NCBI GenBank assembly: GCA_018269055.1
Contig: JAFDVI010000025.1
Location: forward strand, 74,503-138,502
Length of the DNA: 64,000 nucleotides
Source of the DNA: Acidobacteriota bacterium
GTDB lineage: Bacteria > Acidobacteriota > Blastocatellia > RBC074
Direction: 5' to 3'
Shown here: positions 63,991 through 64,000 of the stretch, one piece after another
How positions within the stretch are numbered: position 1 is the first letter of the stretch
Layout of the letters: each line of letters starts with the position of its first letter
Program-made: the position numbers and the translations under genes
Notes under the pieces: model-generated
Told to the model about the DNA's origin: nothing
The model's database searches: none
The model's input: the letters and a program-made list of their open reading frames with translations, nothing else

Positions 63991-64000
63991 TTGCGTCAAG

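Noticed and set aside
63787..63999. 70-codon leftward ORF at the right edge
   Set aside because: It runs through the palindromic repeat, which explains the open frame.
1..64000. CRISPR arrays, tRNA and rRNA genes
   Set aside because: I saw no regularly spaced direct repeats, cas-like genes, cloverleaf genes or rRNA segments in the intergenic regions.

Overview
The window reads as chromosomal DNA of a free-living, Gram-negative-type heterotroph, most probably an Acidobacteriota member (Blastocatellia or a neighbour). This is inferred from family content. Two large secreted proteins end in the Solibacter-type C-terminal domain (TIGR03437). There is a DUF1501/DUF1800 pair, a UPF0182 membrane protein, a DUF3857/transglutaminase pair and many lineage-specific secreted proteins. 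Genes lie on both strands in short operons with good Shine-Dalgarno (SD) sites. I saw no rRNA, tRNA, CRISPR array or prophage.

Region 1 (1-12326): the 3' end of leuS, then a tight eight-gene leftward operon. In transcription order it encodes a zinc-ribbon membrane protein, a large HerA/VirB4-like ATPase with a triplicated cysteine module, a ParB-like protein with an acidic tail, an MFS transporter carrying a zinc ribbon, a TPR protein, a zinc-ribbon TPR protein, a zinc-ribbon FGE/SUMF1-fold protein and a PEGA-domain secreted protein. Four of the eight share the same N-terminal ribbon in the same register. I recognise no described system with this composition, and it is the best candidate here for an undescribed one.

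Region 2 (12327-22388): a structured intergenic region, an ECF sigma factor overlapping a membrane anti-sigma-like gene, a methyltransferase, an ABC-2 exporter, an M61 peptidase, a YG-rich secreted protein, a glycosyltransferase and a MoxR-type ATPase. The likely vWA partner of the ATPase lies at 50506-51891.

Region 3 (22501-39531): cell-envelope and secreted proteins. These are two TIGR03437 proteins, two DUF3857 paralogues (one with an eroded transglutaminase triad), small exported proteins, a peptidase S51 gene split by an in-frame TGA, and DUF1501/DUF1800.

Region 4 (39532-51891): an orphan strong terminator, nth with a zinc-ribbon/BON protein, dienelactone hydrolase, enoyl-CoA hydratase, a CxxCH beta-barrel-like protein, a DUF47-PiT phosphate uptake pair, a Slt-type lytic transglycosylase and the vWA protein.

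Region 5 (51892-64000): a RAYT transposase flanked by two inverted 95-bp REP-type modules, an Mrr-like endonuclease, uvrC, an RND pump with its adaptor separated by inverted REP-like palindromes, an antitoxin/PIN toxin pair, a UPF0182 protein and a further three-hairpin repeat at the right edge.
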